DNA from: Anaerolineales bacterium | GTDB lineage: Bacteria > Chloroflexota > Anaerolineae > Anaerolineales > UBA6663 | DNA: 10,985 bases | Direction: 5' to 3' | NCBI GenBank assembly: GCA_017999235.1 | Contig: JAGOBN010000063.1 | Coordinates: 1 to 10,985 of the forward strand | Part shown: positions 1-5,985 of the stretch, in pieces | How the letters are laid out: each line of letters begins with the position of its first letter | Position numbering within the stretch: the stretch's first letter is position 1 | Translations under genes and position numbers: made by a program | Notes under the pieces: generated by a model | Database searches by the model: none | What the model saw: only the letters and a program-made list of their open reading frames with translations | What the model was told of the DNA's origin: nothing

Positions 1-26
1 GCCAGTGTCTATGTCCCACCCGCTGC

Positions 27-82
27 CAGCGTCTTCCCTCGTCCAGGCTGTTTCGCTCGGGCGAGACACGCGTAAGACGCTG
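27..82 (+). other. Nested inverted repeats in the leader of the effector-like gene
   Basis: CAGCGTCTT (27-35) is perfectly complementary to AAGACGCTG (74-82). Inside lies a second hairpin: 50-56 pairs with 61-67 (one G-U pair) around the loop TCGG. In addition CCAGGC (43-48) is complementary to GCCTGG (82-87), which cannot easily form together with the outer stem. The structure ends 12 bases before the Shine-Dalgarno of the next gene, so it could be a folded 5' leader with two alternative states, or the terminator region of a gene left of the window. No known riboswitch class was recognised and there is no T-tract after the stem. Confidence 0.45.
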
Positions 83-94
83 CCTGGTTATGCT

Positions 95-104
95 GGAGGA
101 GGGG
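95..104 (+). promoter_or_regulatory. Strong Shine-Dalgarno deciding a TTG start
   Basis: GGAGGAGGGG is a near-ideal ribosome binding site. Its GGAGG core (95-99) ends 6 bases before the TTG at 106. The in-frame ATG at 139 has no purine-rich sequence at a suitable distance, so the TTG is favoured as the real start. Confidence 0.55.
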
Positions 105-105
105 T

Positions 106-1308
106 TTGGCCCGCACCTCATCAAACAAAGCGCCAATTATGTCCAATAGCGATCGGGTCAAGATTCGAACTGCACCCAGGCCGGCGAATCCTGCCCCTAA
201 AACCCTCGAGGCGTTGGCCTCAGAGTTAGCGGGTCTGCCTGCCCTTGTCCAGCACCGGCCACCAAACTCTCCGGCGTTATCGTCGCACGCTATGCGCCAG
301 CTGCAACAAACCATCGGCAACCAAGCTGTAAGCCGGACGCTGCCGCTTGGCGTGGCAAACAGCTTAGCCAAGCGGACTACCCAGGGTCCAGCGCACCGCG
401 CGCCCGGCGTTCGGTCGGCCGTCGTCATGCGCCGGATCGACCCAGACTTCGTGACGTACCGGGGTCCGGCGGCTGGGCCGGCGACGAAGCCGGAGATGCA
501 AGCGTTCTACCACCAGTTCGTCGCGGCTGAGGTGGCGCGGTTCTCCGCCCGGCCGATTGATGATGATGCCAAGCAGGCCATGCAGACTGCGGATCTCTAC
601 TTTCGGCTGTTCATGCTGAACAGCCAGGCGCCCAACGAGATATTCCGCAAGTTGAACAGCCTCATTGCCGCCGTCAACGCGGCCGCTGACCTATGGGACG
701 CGCAACTTGGTCTGCCAGGCGCGGCGCCTGGGAGCGAGGTGTCGTGGCGGACAGAACGCCGGCGGCGCGAGGAGGCCCGGCATGTCGCCGGCGTGACCAA
801 ACCGATGCCGCTCCGCGGCGTCGACAGCCGGCTGGAAGCTCAGCAACTGCTCGCGAACCTGCAGGCGGCGCTCAATGGCGCCCTCGGCCCAGGTTTCGCC
901 CTCGGACAAGTAGGGGTGCGCGGGAGCGCGGTGACTGGAGTGCGCAGCCGAAACCAACAGCCCTTCGAGCAGGGCACCGGAGCCTATCAAGAAACCTCGG
1001 ATGCGAGCGACCTGGACTTCTTCTTCACGTCCCCGGCCCTGGAAGCCCGCATTGTCGCCACCAACCATCTGCTGGGTGATCGAGGGCTTAACGCGGGTGG
1101 GACGCTCAACGCGCAATACCTCAGCCGCTGGCTCACGAATTGCCCGGCGCCCGGAAACGGGTACGCCCATGCGATCGCGCTGGACGCGGCCTTGGATGGT
1201 TTCTCCAGCCACGCCCGCGCCCGCACCGGCCGCAAGTGCGATGTCACATTCATTGGGAATCCCACGCGCGGCGTCCTGGCCAACGACCCGGGGACCTTGA
1301 TCTTATAA
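106..1308 (+). CDS. Putative eCIS-type effector with C-terminal nucleotidyltransferase-like domain
   Basis: A 400-residue protein starting at TTG 106; an ATG at 139 would give 389 residues. Residues 1-60 are Pro/Ala-rich and look disordered. Residues 66-79 contain LQQTIGNQAVSRTL, matching the 'LQRxxGNxAVxRLL' motif known from DUF4157-type proteins and other cargo linked to extracellular contractile injection systems. Residues 130-260 are mostly helical. The C-terminal part has the marks of a pol-beta-type nucleotidyltransferase: VRGSAVTG (GS at 273-274), SDLDFFF (D302, D304) and KCDVTFIG (D379), which would be two metal-binding Asp plus the third Asp on a later strand. The GS-to-DLD spacing of about 28 residues is longer than the usual 9-13. 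No signal peptide or membrane segment is seen, as expected for cargo loaded in the cytoplasm. The substrate is unknown. No injection-system or obvious immunity gene lies nearby. The motif match is firm; the enzymatic role is inferred. Confidence 0.72.
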   Translation: MARTSSNKAPIMSNSDRVKIRTAPRPANPAPKTLEALASELAGLPALVQHRPPNSPALSSHAMRQLQQTIGNQAVSRTLPLGVANSLAKRTTQGPAHRAPGVRSAVVMRRIDPDFVTYRGPAAGPATKPEMQAFYHQFVAAEVARFSARPIDDDAKQAMQTADLYFRLFMLNSQAPNEIFRKLNSLIAAVNAAADLWDAQLGLPGAAPGSEVSWRTERRRREEARHVAGVTKPMPLRGVDSRLEAQQLLANLQAALNGALGPGFALGQVGVRGSAVTGVRSRNQQPFEQGTGAYQETSDASDLDFFFTSPALEARIVATNHLLGDRGLNAGGTLNAQYLSRWLTNCPAPGNGYAHAIALDAALDGFSSHARARTGRKCDVTFIGNPTRGVLANDPGTLIL

Positions 1309-1320
1309 ATTACCGTGACA

Positions 1321-1350
1321 CGGTCGGCCCGCTCGGTCTAGGCGGGACCG
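1321..1350. terminator. Weak hairpin between convergent genes
   Basis: CGGT (1321-1324) plus CCCGC (1328-1332) can pair with GCGGG plus ACCG (1342-1350), leaving a three-base bulge. It lies in the 79-base gap between convergent genes, where a bidirectional terminator would be expected. No T-run follows on either strand, so intrinsic termination is doubtful. Confidence 0.25.
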
Positions 1351-1387
1351 TTCAGTACACGTGACGAGCCCTCGCCCGGCGCCGTAT

Positions 1388-2263
1388 TTACAGCACAGCA
1401 TTCCAGCGCTCGCGATTCACCGCCCCGCACTGGATCACAAAGTGCTCCCACCGTGAGACCGGCAGCGATTTCAGCTGGTCCGTCACGGCGACTAGATCGC
1501 CGGCCAGAAACGCATCGATGAAAGGGGCCAGTTTGGGATGGCGAGCAGCGGTTGCGCGCAGATGCCGGGTCAGCTGCTGATTGGTCTCCTGGGCGCCGCC
1601 CGCTGCCGGCAGCTGGAAAGCCAGTGGTTCCATACTGGCGGCGATCAACACGCGAGCCGCCACATCGCACACGATCGAGATGCCAGAGTGCGCGGCATAC
1701 GCGGCCGGAGCCGGGATGGGATCTATGAGCCGGCCCTGGCCGGCGTCCTCCTCGAGCCAGTGAGTGAGCTGGAGCGCCGCCAGTTCACGCTGGGCCTCAG
1801 CCGTATCATCGCTGGTGTGCACCAAGTTGCAGACACCGTTATCACACCAAAAGCCGCCCCGGATTGACCCGGCAGCCGCCTCGGCCGGCTGCGTCCTGCC
1901 TTTGATTTTCAGCAAGGTCGGGATGGCGTTTTCGCCGCGCCAGATCGTCAGCAGCGATGGCCCCATCATCAATAGTTTGACCATCAAATGCCCATATTGA
2001 AGCTGATCCGCCGGGATGCTGTCGTACTGGCGGATGGCTTCGACGGGGTCTTGCTCGGCCGGCAGTTCGTCATCCGGCCCGCGATAGAAGCGCATGATCG
2101 AATTGATGTCATGGCTGATCCACTGGCGGCGCGCGACGTGGAAGCCCGTCGCTTCATGGATCGCGTGGTCGAGATTGCCCCACAGACGGCTCTGGGTGCA
2201 ATCCGGCGAGTACACCGTCAGCCCGGCCTGCTGATCTTGAAATAGCTCTTTGAGCAATGCCAT
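1388..2263 (-). CDS. Divergent nucleoside-diphosphate-kinase-like protein with C-terminal extension
   Basis: A 291-residue protein. Residues 14-165 follow the NDK fold. TVYSPDC (16-22) corresponds to the family's 'IKPDAV' strand, WRGENAI (108-114) to 'EGENAV', GRTQPAEAAAGSIRGGF (122-138) to 'GxTxPxxAxPGTIRxDF', and NLVHTSDD (146-153) to the catalytic 'NxxHxSDS'. The phospho-accepting His (H149), N146, R135 and T124 are kept, but the Lys of KPD is Ser (S19), and 60-90 carries extra residues between the conserved blocks. Classical NDKs are about 130-150 residues; here about 125 C-terminal residues (167-291) match nothing I recognise. NDKs transfer phosphate between nucleoside tri- and diphosphates; whether this one is active is unclear. 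A weak AAGAGAAG lies before the ATG. It converges on the effector-like gene, so the two are not co-transcribed. Confidence 0.7.
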   Translation of the reverse strand: MALLKELFQDQQAGLTVYSPDCTQSRLWGNLDHAIHEATGFHVARRQWISHDINSIMRFYRGPDDELPAEQDPVEAIRQYDSIPADQLQYGHLMVKLLMMGPSLLTIWRGENAIPTLLKIKGRTQPAEAAAGSIRGGFWCDNGVCNLVHTSDDTAEAQRELAALQLTHWLEEDAGQGRLIDPIPAPAAYAAHSGISIVCDVAARVLIAASMEPLAFQLPAAGGAQETNQQLTRHLRATAARHPKLAPFIDAFLAGDLVAVTDQLKSLPVSRWEHFVIQCGAVNRERWNAVL

Positions 2264-2448
2264 GTCGCTTCTCTTCGTAATCCTGACTTGCCGATCTAAT
2301 GAGGCGCTCGCCGGCCGCCCGCCACCTCAGGCAGCCTGCCCATACCAGAGACCAGGAGCGCCGCGCTGAGGCCGCTCAAACGCCGCCTGTTCGCCGGACG
2401 CGCGTGCCAGGCCTGCCGGAAATACCAGCCCGGCGCCATTTCGATTGC

Positions 2449-2928
2449 TTATAACGCCTGCCGCCGGCGCCACTCAGCCAAATCCGCAGCATGCGCCCGA
2501 TCGTGCGCCACGATCTCATCCTGGACCCAGTCGGCGATAGTGCGCTTCTGAAACCAGGGGCGCGGGGCGTTGAGAGCCTGGTCGTCCAAGGCTTCAAGTT
2601 GGCGGACGAGCTGCCGGCGCACGCCGCGAAAGTCGGCCAGGACCCGGTCGAGCGGCCGGTCTCGATACTCGGCCTGCCATGCCTCGTTCTGAGCCTGGAT
2701 TTCGGCATCGGTGTATTGCACTTTGCCCGGACTCTGTCCGCGCCTGATCTTGGACAGCCCGGTGACCAGCTCAGCCTCGCACGCGGTCAGGTGCGTGAGC
2801 ACGTCCTTGATCGACCAGGTGCCGTGGGTGTCCGCCGCCAGAAGTTGGGTCTCGTCCAGGCCGGCCAGCGCCGCCTCCAACCCGGCTCGCGCGTCTTCCA
2901 GCGCCTTGAGCAGCTCGGCGATTTTCAT
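2449..2928 (-). CDS. DinB/ClbS-DfsB-type four-helix bundle protein
   Basis: A 159-residue protein of the DinB-like superfamily, closest in feel to the ClbS/DfsB group. The N-terminal helix (1-28) leads to GTWSIKDVLTHLTACE (36-51), the typical second-helix motif with metal ligand H46. The last helix, DEIVAHDRAHAADL (137-150), supplies H142 and H146, so the usual three-His metal site is complete. Family members act as thiol-dependent transferases, hydrolases or self-resistance proteins (ClbS protects against colibactin); the substrate cannot be told here. Full length for the family. The start is well supported: AGGAAGGAG (2935-2943) sits 6 bases before the ATG. The next gene downstream on the same strand, the NDK-like one, starts about 185 bases away, so they may be separate units. 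Confidence 0.82.
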   Translation of the reverse strand: MKIAELLKALEDARAGLEAALAGLDETQLLAADTHGTWSIKDVLTHLTACEAELVTGLSKIRRGQSPGKVQYTDAEIQAQNEAWQAEYRDRPLDRVLADFRGVRRQLVRQLEALDDQALNAPRPWFQKRTIADWVQDEIVAHDRAHAADLAEWRRRQAL

Positions 2929-3511
2929 CTGCGACTCCTTCCTATCCAGTCCGCCGCCCGAAGCGCACGCGGAGCGAGCGCGCAGGGTGATCGGACCGCT
3001 TGGTCAACAACTAATCCGCGTGACCGGCGCCTAGAGATCCAGTGCCACCCTTAGGGGTTGGCCCGCGCAGGCTGCCCGCAGGACACCGGCCCCACGCAGG
3101 CCCGCACCAAGGCGGGCTGAGCCCGGGTGTGCGGTGTGAGCCCATCACAATTTTGCCCGCCGGCCATCCAGCTCCCCGGCTCCGCAGAATTATCAATCAA
3201 TTACGCACGGGCGGCGAGTCGCCGCGCACAATTTTGGCGGCTTCCAGACCGGATCTGATGATCGATCTCAAGAACGCATTCGAACTGCTGGGGCTGGGTC
3301 AGGTTTGCGTCTCGCGGGCTTGAGAATAGCCAACGTGAGTGCCTCCGGTGTTCGCCGGTGCACGGAGGGAGAAGACCCGCCAGCGCTGATGCTTGGCCGG
3401 CCAGTCAAAATCCAGACACCCGATCGAATCCCCAACCAAGCCTGCCCTCAAACGGGGCCGGCGACACCCGACAATAGTCCCTGGTAAACCACCACAGGAA
3501 AATGACAGCCG
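2929..3511. other. Gene-free 583-base stretch with small palindromes
   Basis: This lies between a minus-strand and a plus-strand gene, so promoters for both should be here, but no convincing -35/-10 pair was found. Visible elements: hairpin GCCCGC/GCGGGC (3100-3105 and 3112-3117); palindrome GCGGCGAGTCGCCGC (3211-3225); direct repeat CACAATTTTG (3146-3155 and 3227-3236); and an interrupted inverted repeat CCTCC-GTG/CAC-GGAGG (3342-3367). Short frames such as that from 3042 to 3323 have unremarkable, low-complexity products and were not called. No tRNA or known riboswitch was recognised. Confidence 0.5.
3211..3225. repeat. 15-base perfect palindrome
   Basis: GCGGCGAGTCGCCGC is 7+1+7 symmetric. 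It is followed at once by the second copy of the direct repeat CACAATTTTG (3227-3236). It could be an operator or a very tight hairpin; no regulator family is suggested by its sequence. Confidence 0.35.
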
Positions 3512-3763
3512 ATGAAAACACCACCGCAACGCTCAACAAAGCCCCGCACTCTGGCGCGCCGCCTCATGGATTGGTACAGCTGGCTAAACAAGGAATTGGA
3601 GTGTGGCATGCTGGATCTGGGCCTGTTTGTGCGCGGTGAGCGCCGGGTCGTGACAGCCGAGATGATCCTGGTCTTTCTGACACAGCTCGTCTTAATGACG
3701 GTGATCATCCTGGCTCTGGTGCTGTGGGGGCTGCTGCTCAAATACCTGGGGATTGGCGCATGA
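3512..3763 (+). CDS. Small single-pass membrane protein, unknown function
   Basis: An 83-residue protein I do not recognise. The N-terminus is basic (KTPPQRSTKPRTLARR), followed by an aromatic segment WYSWL (21-25) and GERRVV (42-47). One long hydrophobic helix (about 51-76, MILVFLTQLV onward, rich in Leu/Val/Ile) ends near the C-terminus. Charge distribution predicts a cytoplasmic N-terminus. Codon use (many CTG, GTG, GTC, CGC codons) looks coding. The ATG is the first possible start after an in-frame stop at 3503; the only AGGA (3496-3499) lies 12 bases upstream, so the ribosome site is weak. That AGGA is better placed for an ATG at 3502 in another frame, which opens a 44-codon overlapping frame. 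The neighbour on the right is convergent, so this is probably monocistronic. Confidence 0.55.
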   Translation: MKTPPQRSTKPRTLARRLMDWYSWLNKELECGMLDLGLFVRGERRVVTAEMILVFLTQLVLMTVIILALVLWGLLLKYLGIGA

Positions 3764-3779
3764 TGTCTCCAGCTCCCGC

Positions 3780-3793
3780 ACCCCGCCTGGGGT
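3780..3793. terminator. Short hairpin between convergent genes
   Basis: ACCCC-GCCT-GGGGT forms a 5-bp stem with a 4-base loop in the 43-base gap between two convergent genes, followed by AATT. It is the only symmetric element there and may act as a weak bidirectional terminator. The stem is short and there is no proper T-tract. Confidence 0.25.
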
Positions 3794-3806
3794 AATTCCC
3801 GATCTA

Positions 3807-4259
3807 TCAGCCAGCCGCGTTATGCATCAGGCGCCCCAGAACCGGCACCAACCGGTCCAGCGCCTCATCCGTAGCGGCAGTCAGAAGCAGGGTCAATTCC
3901 GGCTGGTAGCTATCCTCGGTGATGTCGGTCGAGATCAGTACGTCGCCGGCCACGAGCAGGGTAAAGGAGTCGGTGTAGGCGTCCCCCTGGACGGCGCCGG
4001 TCGCTTCCCGGATATGCCAGAGCCCATAGCCGGCCGGCGTCAGCCAGTGGGCGGCGCCGTTGACGACCACACTCGCATGGGGCAGCCCGTAGTCCGTGGC
4101 TAGTTCATCGAAACAGGCGCGCAGGATGTGGTGCAGGCCGCCGGCATTCACCGCGTGCGGGAAGGTCAGACGCGCCACTTTGGCCCCAGGCGCCTGCCGC
4201 AGAGCGGTCAGGCGCTGCCGGAACCGCACGACGGATGGAGGCGGGACGGCTTTGGTCAT
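3807..4259 (-). CDS. Hypothetical protein, 150 residues
   Basis: I do not recognise this family. The protein starts with basic, Pro-containing MTKAVPPPSVVRFRQRL, then has FPHAVNAGGLHHILRACFDELATDYG (33-58), a region of alternating hydrophobic residues (63-115) that looks like a beta sheet (ASVVVNGAAHWL, YGLWHI, FTLLVAGDVLIS), and a C-terminal amphipathic helix (127-146). No signal peptide or membrane segment is seen, so a soluble alpha/beta protein is likely. The ATG at 4259 is preferred: AGGGG lies 8 bases upstream. A TTG at 4265 overlaps the stop of the upstream GNAT gene as TTGA and would add two residues. The 2-base gap to the GNAT stop strongly suggests one mRNA and coupled translation. 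Confidence 0.65.
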   Translation of the reverse strand: MTKAVPPPSVVRFRQRLTALRQAPGAKVARLTFPHAVNAGGLHHILRACFDELATDYGLPHASVVVNGAAHWLTPAGYGLWHIREATGAVQGDAYTDSFTLLVAGDVLISTDITEDSYQPELTLLLTAATDEALDRLVPVLGRLMHNAAG

Positions 4260-4261
4260 AA

Positions 4262-4813
4262 TCAACGCCCCTGAAACGTTTGCCGGCGCAAAGACTTAAC
4301 CATAATTTGCGAAGCGCCGGACTCAGCCACCACCGCAAATCCCAGCCGCGCATACAGCCGGCCGGCCGGATTGTCCCGGTCGACGCTCAGCGAAACGGCC
4401 GGCCAGCGTCCTTGAGCCTGATCCAACAGCCGGTCCAGGAGTTGACGGCCGATCCCGCGCCCGCGGTAGTCCGGCAAGACCGCGATGGAGAGTTCTGGCG
4501 TAGCCGCATCCACGTAGCCATAGCCGGGCTCATCCGGCGTCCACAGCCGCAGCCAGGCAACCCCCACCGCCAGGCCGCCCAGCTGGGCGACGACCCCGCT
4601 GTCGCCGGGCCGGCCCCAGCCATCACTGTACCGCCGGAGCTCCGGCTGATCAACAATCTCCGCGGGAAATGGCGGCTGGCCGGCGGGTATATGCAGCGCC
4701 TGGTACAGGAATTTTCGGACGAGCACGCCATCCTGCGCCGTCAGCGGCCGAATGAGGAGTGACCGGCCCGGATTCTGGCTGGCCAATGGCGACCGTCGCG
4801 GCGCGTACCGCAT
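4262..4813 (-). CDS. GNAT-family N-acetyltransferase
   Basis: A 183-residue protein from the ATG at 4813. The GNAT domain begins near residue 19 (LLIRPLTAQD). Motif A is clear: ELSIAVLPDYRGRGIGRQLL (107-126), with the acetyl-CoA pyrophosphate loop RGRGIG (117-122). Motif B is SLSVDRDNPAGRLYARLGF (141-159), including the usual N-x-x-x-x-x-Y pattern. The enzyme would transfer acetyl from acetyl-CoA to an amine; the acceptor is unknown. The reading frame is open up to a TTG at 4858 that has GAGGT 8 bases upstream, which would give 198 residues. However, the residues encoded between 4858 and about 4793 match the C-terminus of the decayed reductase upstream, so the true GNAT start could be the ATG at 4813 or the TTG at 4786. 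Its stop is 2 bases from the next gene's ATG. Confidence 0.82.
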   Translation of the reverse strand: MRYAPRRSPLASQNPGRSLLIRPLTAQDGVLVRKFLYQALHIPAGQPPFPAEIVDQPELRRYSDGWGRPGDSGVVAQLGGLAVGVAWLRLWTPDEPGYGYVDAATPELSIAVLPDYRGRGIGRQLLDRLLDQAQGRWPAVSLSVDRDNPAGRLYARLGFAVVAESGASQIMVKSLRRQTFQGR

Positions 4814-5316
4814 CGCCACCGCCCCGGAGCCGAACTCCAGCCGGCGCACGCGCTTCAAGTCGACTTACCTCGATAAGCCCGCGAATGACATAGGCCCACG
4901 GCCGGCCAGCCTGGGGTGCACGCCGAACTCGTACTCATCGATCAATCCCAACTCCGCCAACGCCTGCGGGAACTGCACGCCTCCCACGAATAGTCCTTGA
5001 CCCGGCGCCTGCTTGCGCTGCTCAACGGCCTTCCCCAGATCCCCACGCACGAGCTCCGCGTTCCAATCGACCCGCTCCAGGGCGCTGGATACGACGTACT
5101 TCTTGGCCGCATTGATCGTCCGAGCGAAAGGTTCCATCCCATCGGGCTGCGCACCCGCCGGCCACCGCCACCCGGTTTCCATCAATTCGTCGGTTGCCCG
5201 GCCAAAGAGCAGGCATCGGCCTGGGCGAGGTTCTCGGTGGCGTGACGATGCCGGTCTTCGTCCGCGGGTCTTACCCGATGATCGCAGCACCCGCCCAATG
5301 TGACGTTGATGAAATA
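4793..5316 (-). pseudogene. Decayed RibD/dihydrofolate-reductase-fold protein
   Basis: Pieces of one RibD_C/DHFR-like reductase (NAD(P)H-dependent family) lie in two frames. The N-terminal part, FINVTLGGCCDH then HRHATENLAQADA, is read from 5313 to 5213. The centre, LLFGRATDELMETGW, KKYVVSS, VGGVQFPQAL and LIDEYEFGVHPRLAGRGP, is in another frame down to a TAA at 4865-4867. After that stop the same frame continues with VDLKRVRRLEFGSGAVAMRY, a typical C-terminal strand of the family. One missing base near 5212-5214 rejoins the frames as QADALLFGR. No ATG, GTG or TTG precedes FINV in its frame after the upstream stop. Thus there are three lesions: lost start, frameshift and nonsense codon. A 158-residue frame starting at GTG 5341 exists, but its first 41 residues are out-of-frame sequence. 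A sequencing error could explain one lesion, hardly all three. Confidence 0.8.
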
Positions 5317-5369
5317 CCCAAGAGGTCGCCGCTGATGCCACGCGCGGATAAAGCTGACAGGAACACCGT

Positions 5370-5897
5370 CTACTTGACGATCACGTCATCGTGCAGAATG
5401 GCATAGATTTCAACCTCATGATGTTTGCCCTTGTGATACCACGCTCCCCGTGCTGTGCCTTCATGGCGGAAGCCGCATTTGTCTGCCAGCCGACGTGAAG
5501 CCAAGTTGTCAGGATGAATGACGAGCCTAATTCGGTTGACCCGTTTGGATTCAAAGAGGTACCACACCAACAGGTTGACCGCTTCGGTCGCTACGCCTTT
5601 GCCACGCTGTTCGAGCGTGTAGACCTGATAGGAGAGTTCGTATTCATCCAGATAATTGACGGTCTTGAAGAACTCGATGTGTCCGAGGATCTCGTCGGCT
5701 GGGGAGACCATGACCAGCATGCCGTCATCTTTGCTCCAAAAGCCAGTCTCTTGGAATTGCTTCTGGAAAGCTGGCTGGGCGAGGATGCCGCGGGGAAAGA
5801 AGTCACCCCGATTGTCGATGTCAACGTGATATCTGTAGAGTTGATCGAGATCGGTCTCTCGCACGGGGCGGAGTGTGATCGACTTGCCTTTGAGCAT
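5370..5897 (-). CDS. RimJ/RimL-type GNAT acetyltransferase
   Basis: A 175-residue protein of the Acetyltransf_3 (RimJ/RimL) type. It opens with the typical KGKSITLRPVRETDLDQLY (3-21). Motif A is LSYQVYTLEQRGKGVATEAV (88-107), with the CoA loop RGKGVA (98-103). Motif B, NLASRRLADKCGF (131-143), is followed by EGTARGAWYHKGKHHEVEIYAIL (146-168), the standard family ending. These enzymes acetylate protein N-termini, small amines or drugs; the acceptor here is unknown. The ATG at 5897 is chosen because GAGGAAGG lies about 4 bases upstream; an in-frame start at 5951 would add 18 atypical residues. A possible -10 (TACACT, minus strand, 5922-5927) suggests an own promoter, without a good -35. The gene is visibly more AT-rich (near 50% GC) than its neighbours, which may mean separate acquisition. 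Confidence 0.87.
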   Translation of the reverse strand: MLKGKSITLRPVRETDLDQLYRYHVDIDNRGDFFPRGILAQPAFQKQFQETGFWSKDDGMLVMVSPADEILGHIEFFKTVNYLDEYELSYQVYTLEQRGKGVATEAVNLLVWYLFESKRVNRIRLVIHPDNLASRRLADKCGFRHEGTARGAWYHKGKHHEVEIYAILHDDVIVK

Positions 5898-5985
5898 GCT
5901 GCCTTCCTCTTTGTGAAGTTGAGTGTACCACCTCAAACAGTCCAAGCCCAAGTCGTTGTCCAGAATGCCCAGCGGTGAGATCGCT

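Noticed and set aside
9..428. 139-codon minus-strand frame opposite the effector-like gene
   Set aside because: Its product has no recognisable motif, while the plus-strand frame carries GNQAV and nucleotidyltransferase signatures and an ideal ribosome site.
691..1212. 173-codon minus-strand frame
   Set aside because: Arg/Gly/Glu-rich product typical of an antisense shadow in GC-rich coding DNA; the opposite strand is clearly coding.
2328..2338. CAGGCAGCCTG palindrome between the NDK-like and DinB-like genes
   Set aside because: Only 5+1+5 bases in very GC-rich DNA, with no T-tract and no position suggesting a function.
3042..3323. 93-codon plus-strand frame in the gene-free region
   Set aside because: Pro/Gly/Arg-rich start, no ribosome site, no family resemblance; several small palindromes lie inside it.
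3300..3420. Possible riboswitch-like segment (paired CCTCC/GGAGG with conserved-looking loops)
   Set aside because: Compared mentally with TPP, glycine, cyclic-di-GMP, SAM and cobalamin consensus elements; no convincing match, and pairing is interrupted.
4865..5341. Apparent intact 158-residue reductase gene starting at GTG 5341
   Set aside because: The first 41 residues are out of frame with the real family N-terminus, which is found in a neighbouring frame; the C-terminus is cut by an internal TAA. Called a pseudogene instead.
5514..5978. 154-codon plus-strand frame opposite the RimJ/RimL-type gene
   Set aside because: Antisense shadow: the minus strand carries complete GNAT motifs A and B.
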